The translations under genes and the position numbers were made by a program. Shown here one piece after another: positions 8,802 through 18,416 of a stretch of 64,000 nt of DNA (positions are counted from its first letter, which is position 1; each line of letters opens with the position of its first letter). The stretch comes from Pseudomonas putida (GTDB taxonomy: Bacteria > Pseudomonadota > Gammaproteobacteria > Pseudomonadales > Pseudomonadaceae), in assembly GCF_030159595.1 (NCBI RefSeq), contig NZ_BSKJ01000002.1, positions 154,884-218,883 on the forward strand, in the 5' to 3' direction. Under the pieces are notes generated by a model, which was given only the letters and a program-made list of their open reading frames with translations, was not told the origin of the DNA and did no database searches.

Positions 8802-10690
8802 CACAGGGCCGATTCCTGAGTAACGGTGGCAGGCGCGAACTCGGGCTTGAGCCGGCCGTTTTCGTCGAGCAGCCAGGCGTCCATGATCTGGCGTACCACA
8901 GGCGCCGCAACGCCCGAGCCGGACTCACCGTTCTCGACCATCACCGAAACCACGATTTTCGGGTTATCGGCCGGGGCAAAGGCGACGAACAGGGCGTGGT
9001 CGCGGTGGCGCTCCTGAAGCTTGTTGCGGTCGTACTTCTCACCCTGCTTGATCGCCACCACCTGGGCGGTACCGCTCTTGCCGGCAATGCGGTACTGGGC
9101 GCCAGCAGCCGCCTTGCGTGCGGTACCACGGGCGTTGTGCATCACCTGCTCCATGCCGTGGGTAACCTTGGCCCAGTCGGACTTGTCACGCAGCACGATG
9201 TTTTCCATGGGGTTGTCGTCCACCGGCGGCTGGCCTTCGATGGTCTTGGCCAGGTGCGGGCGGTTCCACACGCCCTTGTTGGCGATCAAGGCCGTGGCCT
9301 GGGCCAGTTGCAGCGGCGTAGCCTGCATGTAGCCCTGGCCGATGCCGAGAATCAAGGTTTCACCCGGGAACCAGGCCTGGCGGCGAGTGGCACGCTTCCA
9401 TTCACGCGATGGCATCAACCCGGCGGACTCCTCGAACATGTCGAGGGAAACCCGCTGGCCGATGCCGAACTTGTTCATGTAGCTGGACAGCCGATCGATG
9501 CCCATCTTGTGCGCAAGGTCGTAGAAATAGGTGTCGTTGGAACGCATGATCGCGGTGTCCAGGTCGACCCAGCCATCACCGGAGCGGTTCCAGTTACGGT
9601 ATTTGTGGTCGTAGTTGGGCAACTGGTAGTAGCCCGGGTCGAACACCCGGCTGCCGGCATTGACCACGCCACTGTCCAGACCGGCGATAGCTACCGCTGG
9701 CTTGATGGTCGAGCCGGGAGGGTACAGGCCACGCAGCACGCGGTTGAACAGCGGCCGGTCTATCGAGTCGCGCAGTTCGGCATAGGCCTTGAAGCTGATG
9801 CCGGTAACGAACAGGTTGGGGTCGAAGCTTGGCTGGCTGACCATCGCCAGCACCTCGCCAGTACGCGGATCGAGTGCCACCACTGCGCCACGCCGGCCGC
9901 CCAGCGCGGCTTCGGCGGCTTCCTGCAGCTTGATGTCCAGGCTCAGCACGATGTCCTTGCCAGGTTTCGGGTCGGTACGCTTGAGCACACGTAGCACGCG
10001 GCCCCGAGCGTTGGTCTCGAATTCCTCGTAGCCGACCTGGCCGTGCAGGGCGTCTTCGTAGAAGCGCTCGATGCCGGTCTTGCCGATGTGGTGGGTGCCG
10101 CTGTAGTTCACCGGGTCGAGCGTTTTCAGCTCTTTCTCGTTGATGCGCCCCACATAACCCACCGAATGGGCGAAATGCGCACCCTGCGGGTAGTGCCGCA
10201 CCAGCTGGGCAACCACTTCCACGCCTGGCAGGCGGAACTGGTTCACCGCCACCCGGGCGATCTGCTCTTCGTTGAGCTCGAACAGGATCGGCACCGGCTC
10301 GAACGGCCGACGGCCCTGACGCATGCGCTTCTCGAACAGGGCTCGGTCGTCGGCCGTCAGTTCCAGCACTTCGACGATGGTGTCCAGTACTTCCTGCCAG
10401 TTACCCGCACGTTCGCGGGTCATCGACAGGCTGAAGCTGGGCCGGTTGTCGGCAACGATCACACCGTTACGGTCGAAAATCAGCCCGCGGGTCGGCGGAA
10501 TCGGCTGCACATGCACCCGGTTGTTCTCCGACAGCGTCGAGTGGTAGTCGTACTGGATGATCTGCAGGTAGTACAGCCGCGCGATCAGCACACAGATAAG
10601 CAGCATGATCGCCACTGCGCCGACCACGACGCGGTTGCGCACCAGGCGGGCGTCTTTCTCGTGGTCCTTGAGACGGATCGGCTGCGACAT
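8801..10690 (-). CDS. mrdA: penicillin-binding protein 2, elongasome transpeptidase
   Basis: Inner-membrane class B PBP that crosslinks peptidoglycan during elongation. An N-terminal membrane anchor (residues ~20-42) precedes a dimerisation domain. The transpeptidase motifs are STIK (Ser near residue 327), SND and KSGT (GKSGTAQVV). 629 aa, normal for PBP2. It sits in the same block as rodA and directly after rlmH. Confidence 0.97.
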   Translation of the reverse strand: MSQPIRLKDHEKDARLVRNRVVVGAVAIMLLICVLIARLYYLQIIQYDYHSTLSENNRVHVQPIPPTRGLIFDRNGVIVADNRPSFSLSMTRERAGNWQEVLDTIVEVLELTADDRALFEKRMRQGRRPFEPVPILFELNEEQIARVAVNQFRLPGVEVVAQLVRHYPQGAHFAHSVGYVGRINEKELKTLDPVNYSGTHHIGKTGIERFYEDALHGQVGYEEFETNARGRVLRVLKRTDPKPGKDIVLSLDIKLQEAAEAALGGRRGAVVALDPRTGEVLAMVSQPSFDPNLFVTGISFKAYAELRDSIDRPLFNRVLRGLYPPGSTIKPAVAIAGLDSGVVNAGSRVFDPGYYQLPNYDHKYRNWNRSGDGWVDLDTAIMRSNDTYFYDLAHKMGIDRLSSYMNKFGIGQRVSLDMFEESAGLMPSREWKRATRRQAWFPGETLILGIGQGYMQATPLQLAQATALIANKGVWNRPHLAKTIEGQPPVDDNPMENIVLRDKSDWAKVTHGMEQVMHNARGTARKAAAGAQYRIAGKSGTAQVVAIKQGEKYDRNKLQERHRDHALFVAFAPADNPKIVVSVMVENGESGSGVAAPVVRQIMDAWLLDENGRLKPEFAPATVTQESAL

Positions 10691-10706
10691 CGGACTGCTT
10701 ACAGGC

Positions 10707-11174
10707 TCATTTGTGGTAAGGGTGCCCGGACAACACGGTCCAGGCGCGGTAGATCTGCTCGCCGATGAGTATCCTTACCAACGGGTGCGGCAGGGTCAGC
10801 GGCGACAGCGACCAGCGTTGCTCGGCGCGCGCGCAGACCTCAGGCGCAAGGCCTTCCGGGCCCCCCACCATCAAATTCACCGTGCGCGCATCCAGGCGCC
10901 AGCGGTCCAGCTCGGTCGCCAGCTGCTCGGTACTCCAGGGCTTGCCATGGACCTCGAGGGTGACAATGCGTTCCCCAGGCTGAACCTTGCTCAGCATGGC
11001 TTCGCCCTCCTGACGGATCAGGCGGGCGACGTCGGCATTCTTGCCACGCGTGTTCAGCGGGATTTCCACCAGCTCCAGCGACAGCTCGGCGGGCAGGCGC
11101 TTGGCATATTCATGCCAGCCTTCCTCGACCCACTTCGGCATGCGCGAGCCGACCGCAATCAGGCGCAAACGCAC
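10707..11174 (-). CDS. rlmH: 23S rRNA (pseudouridine-1915-N3)-methyltransferase
   Basis: SPOUT methyltransferase acting on assembled 70S ribosomes. The SAM-knot motifs [11 protein letters not shown] and [18 protein letters not shown] are clear. A GTG start at 11174 gives exactly 155 residues, the universal RlmH length, with AAGGG about 8 nt upstream; the open frame extends further but without support. Follows rsfS by 10 nt in the same operon. Confidence 0.95.
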   Translation of the reverse strand: MRLRLIAVGSRMPKWVEEGWHEYAKRLPAELSLELVEIPLNTRGKNADVARLIRQEGEAMLSKVQPGERIVTLEVHGKPWSTEQLATELDRWRLDARTVNLMVGGPEGLAPEVCARAEQRWSLSPLTLPHPLVRILIGEQIYRAWTVLSGHPYHK

Positions 11175-11184
11175 AGCGCAGCCC

Positions 11185-11604
11185 TTATTCGCGGTCTTTG
11201 AGCTTGTCGGAATACTCGTGGACATGCTCCGGGCTGTGGTGCTTGCCATCGGCAGCACGGCTTTGCTCGGCACCCTGCCACAGGCGCTCCAGATCGTAGA
11301 ACTGGCGGGCAGCGGCGGTCATCATGTGCACGATGACGTCGTTCAGGTCCAGCAGCACCCAATCGCTGTCGCCTTTGCCTTCTTCACCCAGTGGCTGGGC
11401 GCCCTTGGCCTTGACCGCTTCACGGACCTTTTCGGCCATGGCGTTGATCTGGCGGTTGGAGGTACCGGTGGCAATGATCATGTAGTCGGTCAGGCTGTGC
11501 TTCTCGCGCACGTCGATGACCTGGATGTCCTGGGCCTTGACGTCTTCCAGCGCTGCCTTGGTCACCGCGACCAGTTCTTCGCCGTAAATTTTCTGCTTGG
11601 TCAT
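11185..11604 (-). CDS. rsfS: ribosome silencing factor
   Basis: DUF143/RsfS family (139 aa from the ATG at 11604). It binds uL14 and blocks subunit joining in slow growth. [18 protein letters not shown] and [14 protein letters not shown] are the conserved segments. The nadD-rsfS-rlmH order is widely conserved. The reading frame is open to 11661, but the extension is low-complexity and not homologous. Confidence 0.94.
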   Translation of the reverse strand: MTKQKIYGEELVAVTKAALEDVKAQDIQVIDVREKHSLTDYMIIATGTSNRQINAMAEKVREAVKAKGAQPLGEEGKGDSDWVLLDLNDVIVHMMTAAARQFYDLERLWQGAEQSRAADGKHHSPEHVHEYSDKLKDRE

Positions 11605-11647
11605 ATAAAACTCGTTCAACTCGTTGGATGAGGCGCCAGAGGCACCG

Positions 11648-12307
11648 TCAGTTGGGCGCACGATACAGTTCGTGCGCCTCGATGTAGGCCAGTACGGCGT
11701 CCGGCACCAGGAACCTCACCGACTTGCCGCTGGCCAGCAGCTGTCGGATCTGTGTAGCCGACACCGCAAGCGGCGTCTGCCAGACGAACGAAATATTTCC
11801 CGCCGGGCCGGACATGGCGGTGGGATCGCTCTCCGAGCGCGCAGCCAGCAGGTTGCGCAACTCGTCAGGGGGTTCAACGTCGGCATCCGGGCGTTGCAGC
11901 ACCAGGATGTGACAGTGTTGCAGCAATTCTTCCCAGCGGTGCCAGCCAGGCAGGCCGCAGAAGGCATCCCAACCCAACACCAGGAACAGCTGGTCGTTGG
12001 CGCCCAGCTCGGCGCGAATCGATTCCAGCGTATCGAGGGTGTACGACGGCTTGTCGCGCTCAAGCTCGCGGGCATCGACGCTCAGGCAGGCAACGCCCCG
12101 CACCGCTTCGCGAACCATGGCCAGGCGATCCTCGGCGGCCACCTGCGGGGTGTCACGGTGCGGCGGCCGGGCGTTGGGCAACAGGCGCAACTCGTCCAGC
12201 CCCATGAACTCGGCCACTTCCAGCGCACTGCGCAGGTGGCCGATGTGCACGGGGTCAAAGGTGCCGCCTAGAATGCCGATGCGCCGGACTGCCTGGGCCT
12301 TGCTCAA
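11648..12307 (-). CDS. nadD: nicotinate-nucleotide adenylyltransferase
   Basis: Converts nicotinate mononucleotide and ATP to deamido-NAD. The nucleotidyltransferase signature [12 protein letters not shown] is at the N-terminus and [12 protein letters not shown] near the C-terminus. 219 aa. The start codon is TTG at 12307, one base after the proA stop. No ATG or GTG start upstream of the Rossmann motif fits better, so translation is probably coupled to proA. Confidence 0.93.
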   Translation of the reverse strand: MSKAQAVRRIGILGGTFDPVHIGHLRSALEVAEFMGLDELRLLPNARPPHRDTPQVAAEDRLAMVREAVRGVACLSVDARELERDKPSYTLDTLESIRAELGANDQLFLVLGWDAFCGLPGWHRWEELLQHCHILVLQRPDADVEPPDELRNLLAARSESDPTAMSGPAGNISFVWQTPLAVSATQIRQLLASGKSVRFLVPDAVLAYIEAHELYRAPN

Positions 12308-12308
12308 C

Positions 12309-13580
12309 TCAGCACGACCCTTGGCCGCGCAGCTGGCCGTCGCCGATCACCACATACTTCTCGCAAGTCAGGCCTTCCAGGCCGACCGGGCCACGCGCAT
12401 GCAGCTTGTCGGTGGAGATGCCGATTTCCGCGCCCAGGCCGTACTCGAAGCCGTCGGCAAAGCAGGTCGGGGTGTTGAGCATGACCGACGCCGAATCGAC
12501 TTCAGCCATGAACTGGCGGGCTTCGCCCTGGTGCTCGCTGATGATCGAGTCGGTGTGGTGCGAGCCATAGTGGTTGATGTGCTCGATGGCCTGGTCTAGG
12601 CCATCCACGACGCGGATCGACAGGATCGCGTCCAGGTACTCGGTGTGCCAGTCGTCTTCGGTGGCCGGTTTGGCCTCGATCAGCGCGCGGGTACGCTCGC
12701 AGCCACGCAGCTCCACACCCTTCTCCTGGAAGCGGCGGGCCATTTCTGGCAGGAAGCGCTCGGCCACTTGCTGATCGACCAGCAGGGTTTCCATGGCACC
12801 ACAGATGCCATAGCGGTAGGTCTTGGCGTTGAAGGCCACGTTCCAGGCCTTGTCCAGGTCGGCATGCTGGCTGACGTAGACGTGGCAGATGCCGTCCAGG
12901 TGCTTGATGACCGGCACCCGGGCATCGCGGCTGATGCGCTCGATCAGGCCACGGCCGCCGCGCGGCACGATGACGTCGACGAATTGCGGCATGCTGATCA
13001 GCGCGCCAACGGCTTCGCGGTCGGTGGTCTCGACCACTTGCACCACGGCTGCCGGCAGGTCGGCGGCGGCCAGGCCACGCTGGATGCAGGTGGCGATGGC
13101 GCGGTTGGAGTGGATGGCCTCGGAGCCGCCACGCAGGATGGTCGCGTTACCCGACTTCAGGCACAGGCTGGCGGCATCGATGGTCACGTTCGGGCGCGAC
13201 TCGTAGATGATCCCGATCACCCCCAGCGGCGCGCGCATCTTGCCCACCTGAATACCCGATGGGCGGTAGCTCATGTCGCGGATGGCACCGACCGGGTCCG
13301 GCAGGCTGGCCACCTGGCGCAGGCCGGTGATCATGCCGTCGATACGCGCCGGGGTCAGCGCCAGGCGGTCGAGCAGCGCCGGCTCCAGGCCATTGGCGCG
13401 GCCGGCGGCCAGGTCCAGCTCGTTGGCGGCAGTCAGTTCGGCACGGGCAGCGTCCAGCGCGTCGGCGGCGGCTTGCAGGGCGCGGTTCTTCTGCGCGGTG
13501 CTGGCACGGCCGATCACCCGGGAAGCTTCACGGGCAGCGCGACCCAAGCGGGTCATATAGTCAAGAACGGACTCAGTCAT
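12309..13580 (-). CDS. proA: gamma-glutamyl phosphate reductase
   Basis: Aldehyde-dehydrogenase-fold enzyme reducing gamma-glutamyl phosphate in proline synthesis. The ATG at 13580 gives 423 aa. Conserved segments include [16 protein letters not shown] and the active-site region [12 protein letters not shown] (catalytic Cys). First gene of the proA-nadD-rsfS-rlmH-mrdA-rodA-mltB-rlpA run. Confidence 0.97.
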   Translation of the reverse strand: MTESVLDYMTRLGRAAREASRVIGRASTAQKNRALQAAADALDAARAELTAANELDLAAGRANGLEPALLDRLALTPARIDGMITGLRQVASLPDPVGAIRDMSYRPSGIQVGKMRAPLGVIGIIYESRPNVTIDAASLCLKSGNATILRGGSEAIHSNRAIATCIQRGLAAADLPAAVVQVVETTDREAVGALISMPQFVDVIVPRGGRGLIERISRDARVPVIKHLDGICHVYVSQHADLDKAWNVAFNAKTYRYGICGAMETLLVDQQVAERFLPEMARRFQEKGVELRGCERTRALIEAKPATEDDWHTEYLDAILSIRVVDGLDQAIEHINHYGSHHTDSIISEHQGEARQFMAEVDSASVMLNTPTCFADGFEYGLGAEIGISTDKLHARGPVGLEGLTCEKYVVIGDGQLRGQGSC

Positions 13581-13910
13581 GGGTTCGGTGTCTTGGCGAA
13601 GGGGAAATCGGCTGATTATAACTGCCGCGCAGGTGTACGCCCAGCGGCGGGTGGCGGATGGTAGAAAATGGTCAGGGGCAATGTGCAGGAAAGATGTAAC
13701 CGCTCTTATCGAAAATTCCTCTACCTGAGCCGGCCTCTTCGCGGGTAAACCCGCGCCCACAGTGATTTCACAAGGCTTGGAACCTGTGCCACACCTGTGT
13801 GAGCGGGTTCACCCGCGAAGAGGCCAGCACAGCCAATACCACACTCGATTCAGCCTCGATTAAGCCATTCATTGCTATCATCCCCGCCTTTGCAGCCACG
13901 AACCGCCCGC
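13581..13910. other. 330-bp divergent intergenic region proA / mpg
   Basis: Contains the inverted REP pair described separately. The promoters of proA and mpg must lie here, but I could not pick out convincing -35/-10 pairs. No additional gene or RNA was recognised. Confidence 0.6.
13732..13825. repeat. inverted pair of REP elements
   Basis: GGCCTCTTCGCGGGTAAACC... and its inverted copy, about 40 nt apart. The left arm has CCGCGCCCACA where most copies have CCGCTCCCACA, and the right arm has TGTGTGAGC instead of TGTGGGAGC, so both arms have drifted. Confidence 0.88.
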
Positions 13911-14579
13911 ATGCCCGCCCTGCCCGACAGCTTTTTCGACCGCGACGCCCAGACCCTGGCCAAGGCCCTGCTCGGCAAGGTTATCCGCCATCGCCACGGC
14001 GACCTGTGGCTGGCCGCACGCATCATCGAGACCGAGGCTTACTACCTCACCGACAAAGGCAGCCACGCCTCGCTCGGCTACACCGAAAAGCGCAAGGCGC
14101 TGTTCCTCGATGGCGGGCACATCTATATGTACTACGCCCGCGGCGGCGACTCGCTGAACTTCAGCGCTCACGGGCCGGGCAACGCGGTGCTGATCAAGTC
14201 CGCCTATCCTTGGCAGGATGCCCTGTCAGGCCCGAACAGCCTGGCGCAGATGCAACTGAACAACCCCGATGCCAGCGGCAAGCCGCGCCCCGATGAGCGC
14301 CTGTGCGCCGGCCAGACCCTGCTATGCCGGGCCCTGGGCCTGAAGGTACCGCACTGGGACGCCCAGCGCTTCGACGCCGAGCGGCTGTATGTGGAAGATT
14401 GCGGCAACGCCGTACCACGGGTGATCCAGGCCGCGCGCCTGGGCATCCCGCACGGGCGTGACGAACACCTGCCCTACCGCTTCGTCGACGCCGAATATGC
14501 GCGTTTCTGCACGCGGAACCCGTTACGTCGCGGCCAAGTCGAAGGCCGAGACTTCTCCATTCTCGAACAAGGAAGCTGA
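13911..14579 (+). CDS. mpg: DNA-3-methyladenine glycosylase (AAG/Mpg family)
   Basis: Monofunctional base-excision glycosylase of the mammalian AAG fold, 222 aa. Catalytic region ARIIETEAYY (Glu), followed by GHIYMYYARGG and LNFSAHGPGNAVLI. The ATG at 13911 is favoured because it begins the conserved N-terminus (PALPDSFFDRDA); its Shine-Dalgarno is weak. The DedA-PAP2 gene follows after 2 nt, so the two are likely co-transcribed. Confidence 0.94.
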   Translation: MPALPDSFFDRDAQTLAKALLGKVIRHRHGDLWLAARIIETEAYYLTDKGSHASLGYTEKRKALFLDGGHIYMYYARGGDSLNFSAHGPGNAVLIKSAYPWQDALSGPNSLAQMQLNNPDASGKPRPDERLCAGQTLLCRALGLKVPHWDAQRFDAERLYVEDCGNAVPRVIQAARLGIPHGRDEHLPYRFVDAEYARFCTRNPLRRGQVEGRDFSILEQGS

Positions 14580-14581
14580 AC

Positions 14582-15898
14582 ATGGGCCAATGGCTCGACA
14601 GCCTGACCGGCTGGCTAAGTGCCAACCCACAGTGGCTTGGCCTGGCGATTTTCCTGGTGGCCTGCATTGAATGCCTGGCCATCGCAGGCATCATCGTGCC
14701 GGGCACCGTGCTGCTGTTCGCCGTCGCGGTACTGGCCGGCAGCGGGGCCTTCAGCCTTGGCGAAACCTTGCTGCTGGGCTTCCTTGGCGGCCTTTTGGGC
14801 GACGCGCTGTCGTACACGGTGGGCAAGTACTTCCACCAGAACATCCGGCGCCTGCCACTCATACGCCACCACCCGGAGTGGATCGGCAGCGCTGAGACCT
14901 ACTTCCAGCGCTACGGCATTGCCAGCCTGCTGGTAGGGCGCTTCATCGGCCCCCTGCGGCCGATGCTGCCCATGGTCGCCGGTATGTTCGACATGCCCCT
15001 GCCGCGCTTCATTGCGGTCAGCCTGGTAGCCGGTGCCGGCTGGTCGGTCGCCTACCTGCTGCCCGGCTGGGCGACTGGCGCGGCCATGCGCCTGCCGTTG
15101 CCCGAAGGCTTCTGGCTGGATGCCGGCATCATCGCTGGCACCCTGGCCGTAATCATCGGCCTAAGCCTGAACACCAGTATTCGCGACCAACGCCATGGCA
15201 CCCGGCTGATCGCCGGCATGAGCTTCATCGCCTTGGCCGGGGTCTTCCTCGGCTGGCCCTACCTGCATGAATTCGACCAAGGGGTGATGACGCTGGTGCA
15301 GGAGCACCGTAGCCAGGCCATCGATGGCGCCGTGGTGCTGGTGACCCGGCTGGGCGATTTTCGTACCCAGTTTTTCCTCGGTGGGCTGCTCACAGGCCTG
15401 TTGCTGCTTGCCCGGCAGTGGCGACACGCCATGTTTGCTGCCGGCGCCCTGATGGGCACGGCAATCGCCAACGGCACACTGAAATGGCTGTTCGCCCGGG
15501 CACGCCCTGAAGTGCTTAGCGACCCGCTGACCAGCTACAGCATGCCGAGCGGGCATAGTTCGGCGTCGTTTGCGTTCTTCCTGGTGATGGCGGTGCTGGC
15601 CGGGCGCGGGCAACCACCGCGGATGCGCCTGACCTGGGTGATGCTGGGCTGCATTCCGGCGCTGGCGATTGCCCTGTCGCGGGTTTACCTGGGGGCTCAC
15701 TGGCCGACAGACATTCTGGCCGGGGCACTGCTGGCGTGCTGCGTGTGTGCGCTTAGCCTGACCCTGGTGCAACGGCGCCAGACACTGCCAGCCTTGCCGC
15801 AGCGGGCGTGGTGGCTGGTGTTGCCGGCCTGCGTGGCGCTGCTGGCGTTCTTCGCCATGCATGCGCTGCCACAGGCCTTACTGCGCTATCAATATTGA
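14582..15898 (+). CDS. DedA (VTT) - PAP2 phosphatase fusion membrane protein
   Basis: 438-residue two-domain membrane protein. Residues ~1-190 form a DedA/SNARE-associated domain, with GRFIGPLRPMLPMVAGM as its conserved helix-loop. Residues ~230-400 form a PAP2 (type 2 phosphatidate phosphatase) domain with the three motifs KWLFARARP (near 301), MPSGHSS (near 320) and SRVYLGAHWPTD (near 366), giving the catalytic His pair and Asp. Likely an undecaprenyl-pyrophosphate or phospholipid phosphatase joined to a lipid-scramblase-like module; the substrate is inference. Confidence 0.9.
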   Translation: MGQWLDSLTGWLSANPQWLGLAIFLVACIECLAIAGIIVPGTVLLFAVAVLAGSGAFSLGETLLLGFLGGLLGDALSYTVGKYFHQNIRRLPLIRHHPEWIGSAETYFQRYGIASLLVGRFIGPLRPMLPMVAGMFDMPLPRFIAVSLVAGAGWSVAYLLPGWATGAAMRLPLPEGFWLDAGIIAGTLAVIIGLSLNTSIRDQRHGTRLIAGMSFIALAGVFLGWPYLHEFDQGVMTLVQEHRSQAIDGAVVLVTRLGDFRTQFFLGGLLTGLLLLARQWRHAMFAAGALMGTAIANGTLKWLFARARPEVLSDPLTSYSMPSGHSSASFAFFLVMAVLAGRGQPPRMRLTWVMLGCIPALAIALSRVYLGAHWPTDILAGALLACCVCALSLTLVQRRQTLPALPQRAWWLVLPACVALLAFFAMHALPQALLRYQY

Positions 15899-15910
15899 TG
15901 TTGCCTGCAC

Positions 15911-16006
15911 CGGCCTCTTCGCGGGTAAACCCGCCCCCACAAGTACTGCACAGGTCTCAGGATTTGTGACATCCCTGTGGGAGCGGGTTTACCCGCGAAG
16001 AGGCCG
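15911..16006. repeat. inverted pair of REP elements
   Basis: CGGCCTCTTCGCGGGTAAAC... and the inverted copy lie between the convergent DedA-PAP2 and Lon-domain genes. Confidence 0.9.
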
Positions 16007-16026
16007 GCATTGGCAGCGCATCACAA

Positions 16027-16617
16027 TCAGGCAAACAACTCACCCTGAATCCGCTCCAGCAGCTTCTGGATCTCCCCCAGCCGCTGCTGCGGCGAGTCAA
16101 GGGTCAGCAGATCCAGCTTGTCCTCTTCCATGAACGGCAGCAGGTACGCCAGCTGATTGGACAGCGCCTGCCGCCCGTCCACTGGCCTCGGCATGTCCAG
16201 TGCTTCGACCATCGGGTGCTCACCCAGCGCCACCAGCAGCGCCAACAGGTCGTCGTCCGCCTCCAGCAACGGGCTGTCCGCCTGCTCCGGCAACCATTGC
16301 ACCTGCCCTACCAGCAACTGGTCCTTCTGCACTTCGGTGCTGTCCAGATTGAAGCGCCGCACGCCTTCGACGCGGATACCCAGTAACCCGTTGTCCTGCT
16401 GCACGAAGTCGCGAATCACCGCTTCACAGCCAATCGAAGCGACCACCGGCGGCGCCTTGCCGACCTGTTCGCCTTCGAGGATGCACACCACGCCAAAACC
16501 TTCGCCCTGCTTCATGCAGCGGCCGATCATGTCCAGGTAGCGGGCCTCGAAAATCTGCAAATCGAGAAAGCAGCCGGGAAACAGCACGGTATTGAGCGGA
16601 AACAGCGGTAGCGTCAT
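16027..16617 (-). CDS. LON substrate-binding domain protein
   Basis: 196-residue protein made only of the Lon N-terminal (substrate-binding) domain: LPLFPLNTVLFPGCFLDLQI at the start and GFGVVCILEGEQVG in the middle. No ATPase or protease domain. Function is unknown; it may bind unfolded or cereblon-type ligands by family analogy. Start ATG 16617 has GAGG 7 nt upstream. It lies 9 nt after lrgB-like in the same direction, so it is probably the last gene of that operon. Confidence 0.9.
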   Translation of the reverse strand: MTLPLFPLNTVLFPGCFLDLQIFEARYLDMIGRCMKQGEGFGVVCILEGEQVGKAPPVVASIGCEAVIRDFVQQDNGLLGIRVEGVRRFNLDSTEVQKDQLLVGQVQWLPEQADSPLLEADDDLLALLVALGEHPMVEALDMPRPVDGRQALSNQLAYLLPFMEEDKLDLLTLDSPQQRLGEIQKLLERIQGELFA

Positions 16618-16626
16618 CACATATCC

Positions 16627-17343
16627 TCAAGCCACCAGGCTGACCGCCAGCGGCAGGAACACCGCCGTGGCCACCCCCATCAGGCTCATCGCCAGCGCGG
16701 CAAAGGCGCCGCATTCATCACTTTCCTGCAGGGCCACCGAAGTGCCCACCGCGTGCGCGGTCACACCCAGCGACATGCCTCGCGCCTCGGGGCTGTGCAC
16801 CCCGAAGCGGCTCAACAGTGCCGGACCGAAGATGGCCCCGATCACCCCGGTAATCAATACGAACACCGCAGCCAACGCCGCCACGCCGCCAATCTGTTCG
16901 GCCACCAGCATGGCGATCGGCGAGGTGACGGACTTCGGCGCCATGGTCATCAGGATCATGTGTTCGGCACCGAACCACCAACCCAGCAACAGGCAGCACA
17001 ACGTCGCGAACAGGCCTCCGACTACCAGCGTAGTAAATGTGGGCCAAAACAGCTGGCGGATACGCCGCAGGTTGAGATAGAGCGGCACAGCCAGGGCTAC
17101 GGTGGCAGGCCCTAGCAGGATGTTCATGATCTCGGTGCTCTTGCGGTACTCGCTGTAGTCGATACCACACAGCAGCAACACGCCGATCACCAGCAACATC
17201 GACACCAGTACCGGCTGCAGGAAAATCCAGCGGGTCTTCTCATAAGCTGCCAGGACCACCTGATAAGCCCCAAGCGTAATACCGATACCAAACAACGGAT
17301 GATGGACGACCGCGTCAAGCGCACCTTGCCAGTCGAGCATCAT
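16627..17343 (-). CDS. LrgB/CidB-like membrane protein
   Basis: 238-residue LrgB family integral membrane protein with several hydrophobic segments; conserved stretches are PKSVTSPIAM and GMSLGVTAHAVGTS. Works with the LrgA/CidA partner, possibly in holin-like murein hydrolase control or in pyruvate or metabolite transport as proposed for LrgAB. The ATGATG start overlaps the LrgA stop; GAGGAG precedes it, supporting 17343. Confidence 0.92.
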   Translation of the reverse strand: MMLDWQGALDAVVHHPLFGIGITLGAYQVVLAAYEKTRWIFLQPVLVSMLLVIGVLLLCGIDYSEYRKSTEIMNILLGPATVALAVPLYLNLRRIRQLFWPTFTTLVVGGLFATLCCLLLGWWFGAEHMILMTMAPKSVTSPIAMLVAEQIGGVAALAAVFVLITGVIGAIFGPALLSRFGVHSPEARGMSLGVTAHAVGTSVALQESDECGAFAALAMSLMGVATAVFLPLAVSLVA

Positions 17344-17702
17344 GGCTGCTCCTCGCGCTTGCCCTGACGGTGGATGAGCTTTTGCATCAGCACACCGACA
17401 AACACCAGCGTCACCAGACAAGAAATCAACAACGCCCCGGCAATGGCCCAGAAATCGGCAGCAATGTCCTTGGCATACACCATCACGCCCACAGCCGGTG
17501 GCACCAGCAACAGCGGCAGGTAGCGCAGCAGGCTGCTGGCGGCCTCGTTCAGCGGCTTGCCGACCTCTCCGCGGGCCATGAGGAAGAACAACAGCAGCAA
17601 CAGGCCGATGATCGGCCCTGGCAAAAACGGCACGAACAGGTGATTGATCGCCGTCCCCAGCAGTTGGAACAGCACCAGCCAGGTCAAACCACGCAACAGC
17701 AT
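17340..17702 (-). CDS. CidA/LrgA family holin-like protein
   Basis: 120-residue four-helix membrane protein; FVPFLPGPIIGLLLLLFFL is the LrgA signature. First gene of the minus-strand lrgA-lrgB-Lon-domain unit and coupled to LrgB by ATG/TGA overlap. The ATG at 17702 is preferred to 17708 because GAGGGAG abuts the first ATG and lies 6 nt from the second. Confidence 0.9.
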   Translation of the reverse strand: MLLRGLTWLVLFQLLGTAINHLFVPFLPGPIIGLLLLLFFLMARGEVGKPLNEAASSLLRYLPLLLVPPAVGVMVYAKDIAADFWAIAGALLISCLVTLVFVGVLMQKLIHRQGKREEQP

Positions 17703-17845
17703 AAGCATCTCCCTCGGGCATGGCCGCCATTATAAGCATGCACGGCTATAGATCGATATTCGCCGAAAAGCGGGCAACTTGACTGAAACGGTTCGCCGTG
17801 CTGATCTTGCACTTTCGTACCAACTGACAACCTGGAGAGTCCGCG

Positions 17846-18301
17846 ATGCCCTATGTACCGGTTACAGAGCTTTCGCAGTACGTTGGTAAGGAACTGGGCC
17901 GCTCTGCCTGGCTCAAGATCGACCAGCAGCGCATCAACCTGTTCGCCGAGGCAACCGGCGATTTCCAGTTCATTCATGTCGATCCTGAAAAGGCGGCAAA
18001 AACACCCTTCGGCGGCACGATTGCCCATGGTTTCCTGACGTTGTCGCTGATTCCCAAGCTGATCGAGGACATCCTGGTCCTGCCGCAAGGCCTGAAGATG
18101 GTGGTGAACTATGGGCTGGACAGCGTGCGGTTCATTCAGCCAGTCAAGGTCGACAGCCAGGTGCGGTTGAAGGTGGACCTGGCCGAGGTGACGGAGAAAA
18201 AGCCGGGACAATGGTTGCTGAAGGCGATTGCCACGCTAGAGATAGACGGTGAAGAGAAGCCTGCCTATATAGCTGAATCGCTCTCCCTGTGTTTTGTCTG
18301 A
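17846..18301 (+). CDS. MaoC-type (R)-specific enoyl-CoA hydratase
   Basis: 151-residue hot-dog-fold dehydratase. The hydratase-2 motif is visible: [18 protein letters not shown] (catalytic Asp and His) followed by [15 protein letters not shown]. In pseudomonads such proteins supply (R)-3-hydroxyacyl-CoA for polyhydroxyalkanoate synthesis (PhaJ-like), but other acyl-CoA substrates are possible. Strong Shine-Dalgarno CTGGAGAG. A GC hairpin follows the stop. Confidence 0.9.
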   Translation: MPYVPVTELSQYVGKELGRSAWLKIDQQRINLFAEATGDFQFIHVDPEKAAKTPFGGTIAHGFLTLSLIPKLIEDILVLPQGLKMVVNYGLDSVRFIQPVKVDSQVRLKVDLAEVTEKKPGQWLLKAIATLEIDGEEKPAYIAESLSLCFV

Positions 18302-18311
18302 TGCATTCCGG

Positions 18312-18330
18312 GGGGCGCCGCGTGCGCCCC
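18312..18330 (+). terminator. hairpin after the MaoC gene
   Basis: GGGGCGC-CGCGT-GCGCCCC forms a 7-bp stem directly after the stop codon. No U-tract follows, so terminator function is probable rather than certain. Confidence 0.5.
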
Positions 18331-18416
18331 GATCCACAAATCCCCCGCACTCGCGTAAACTGCCAGCCTTCGCGCAGCCTAGGGCTGCCCCTGTCGATTT
18401 ACCAAAGGTGCCCGCC

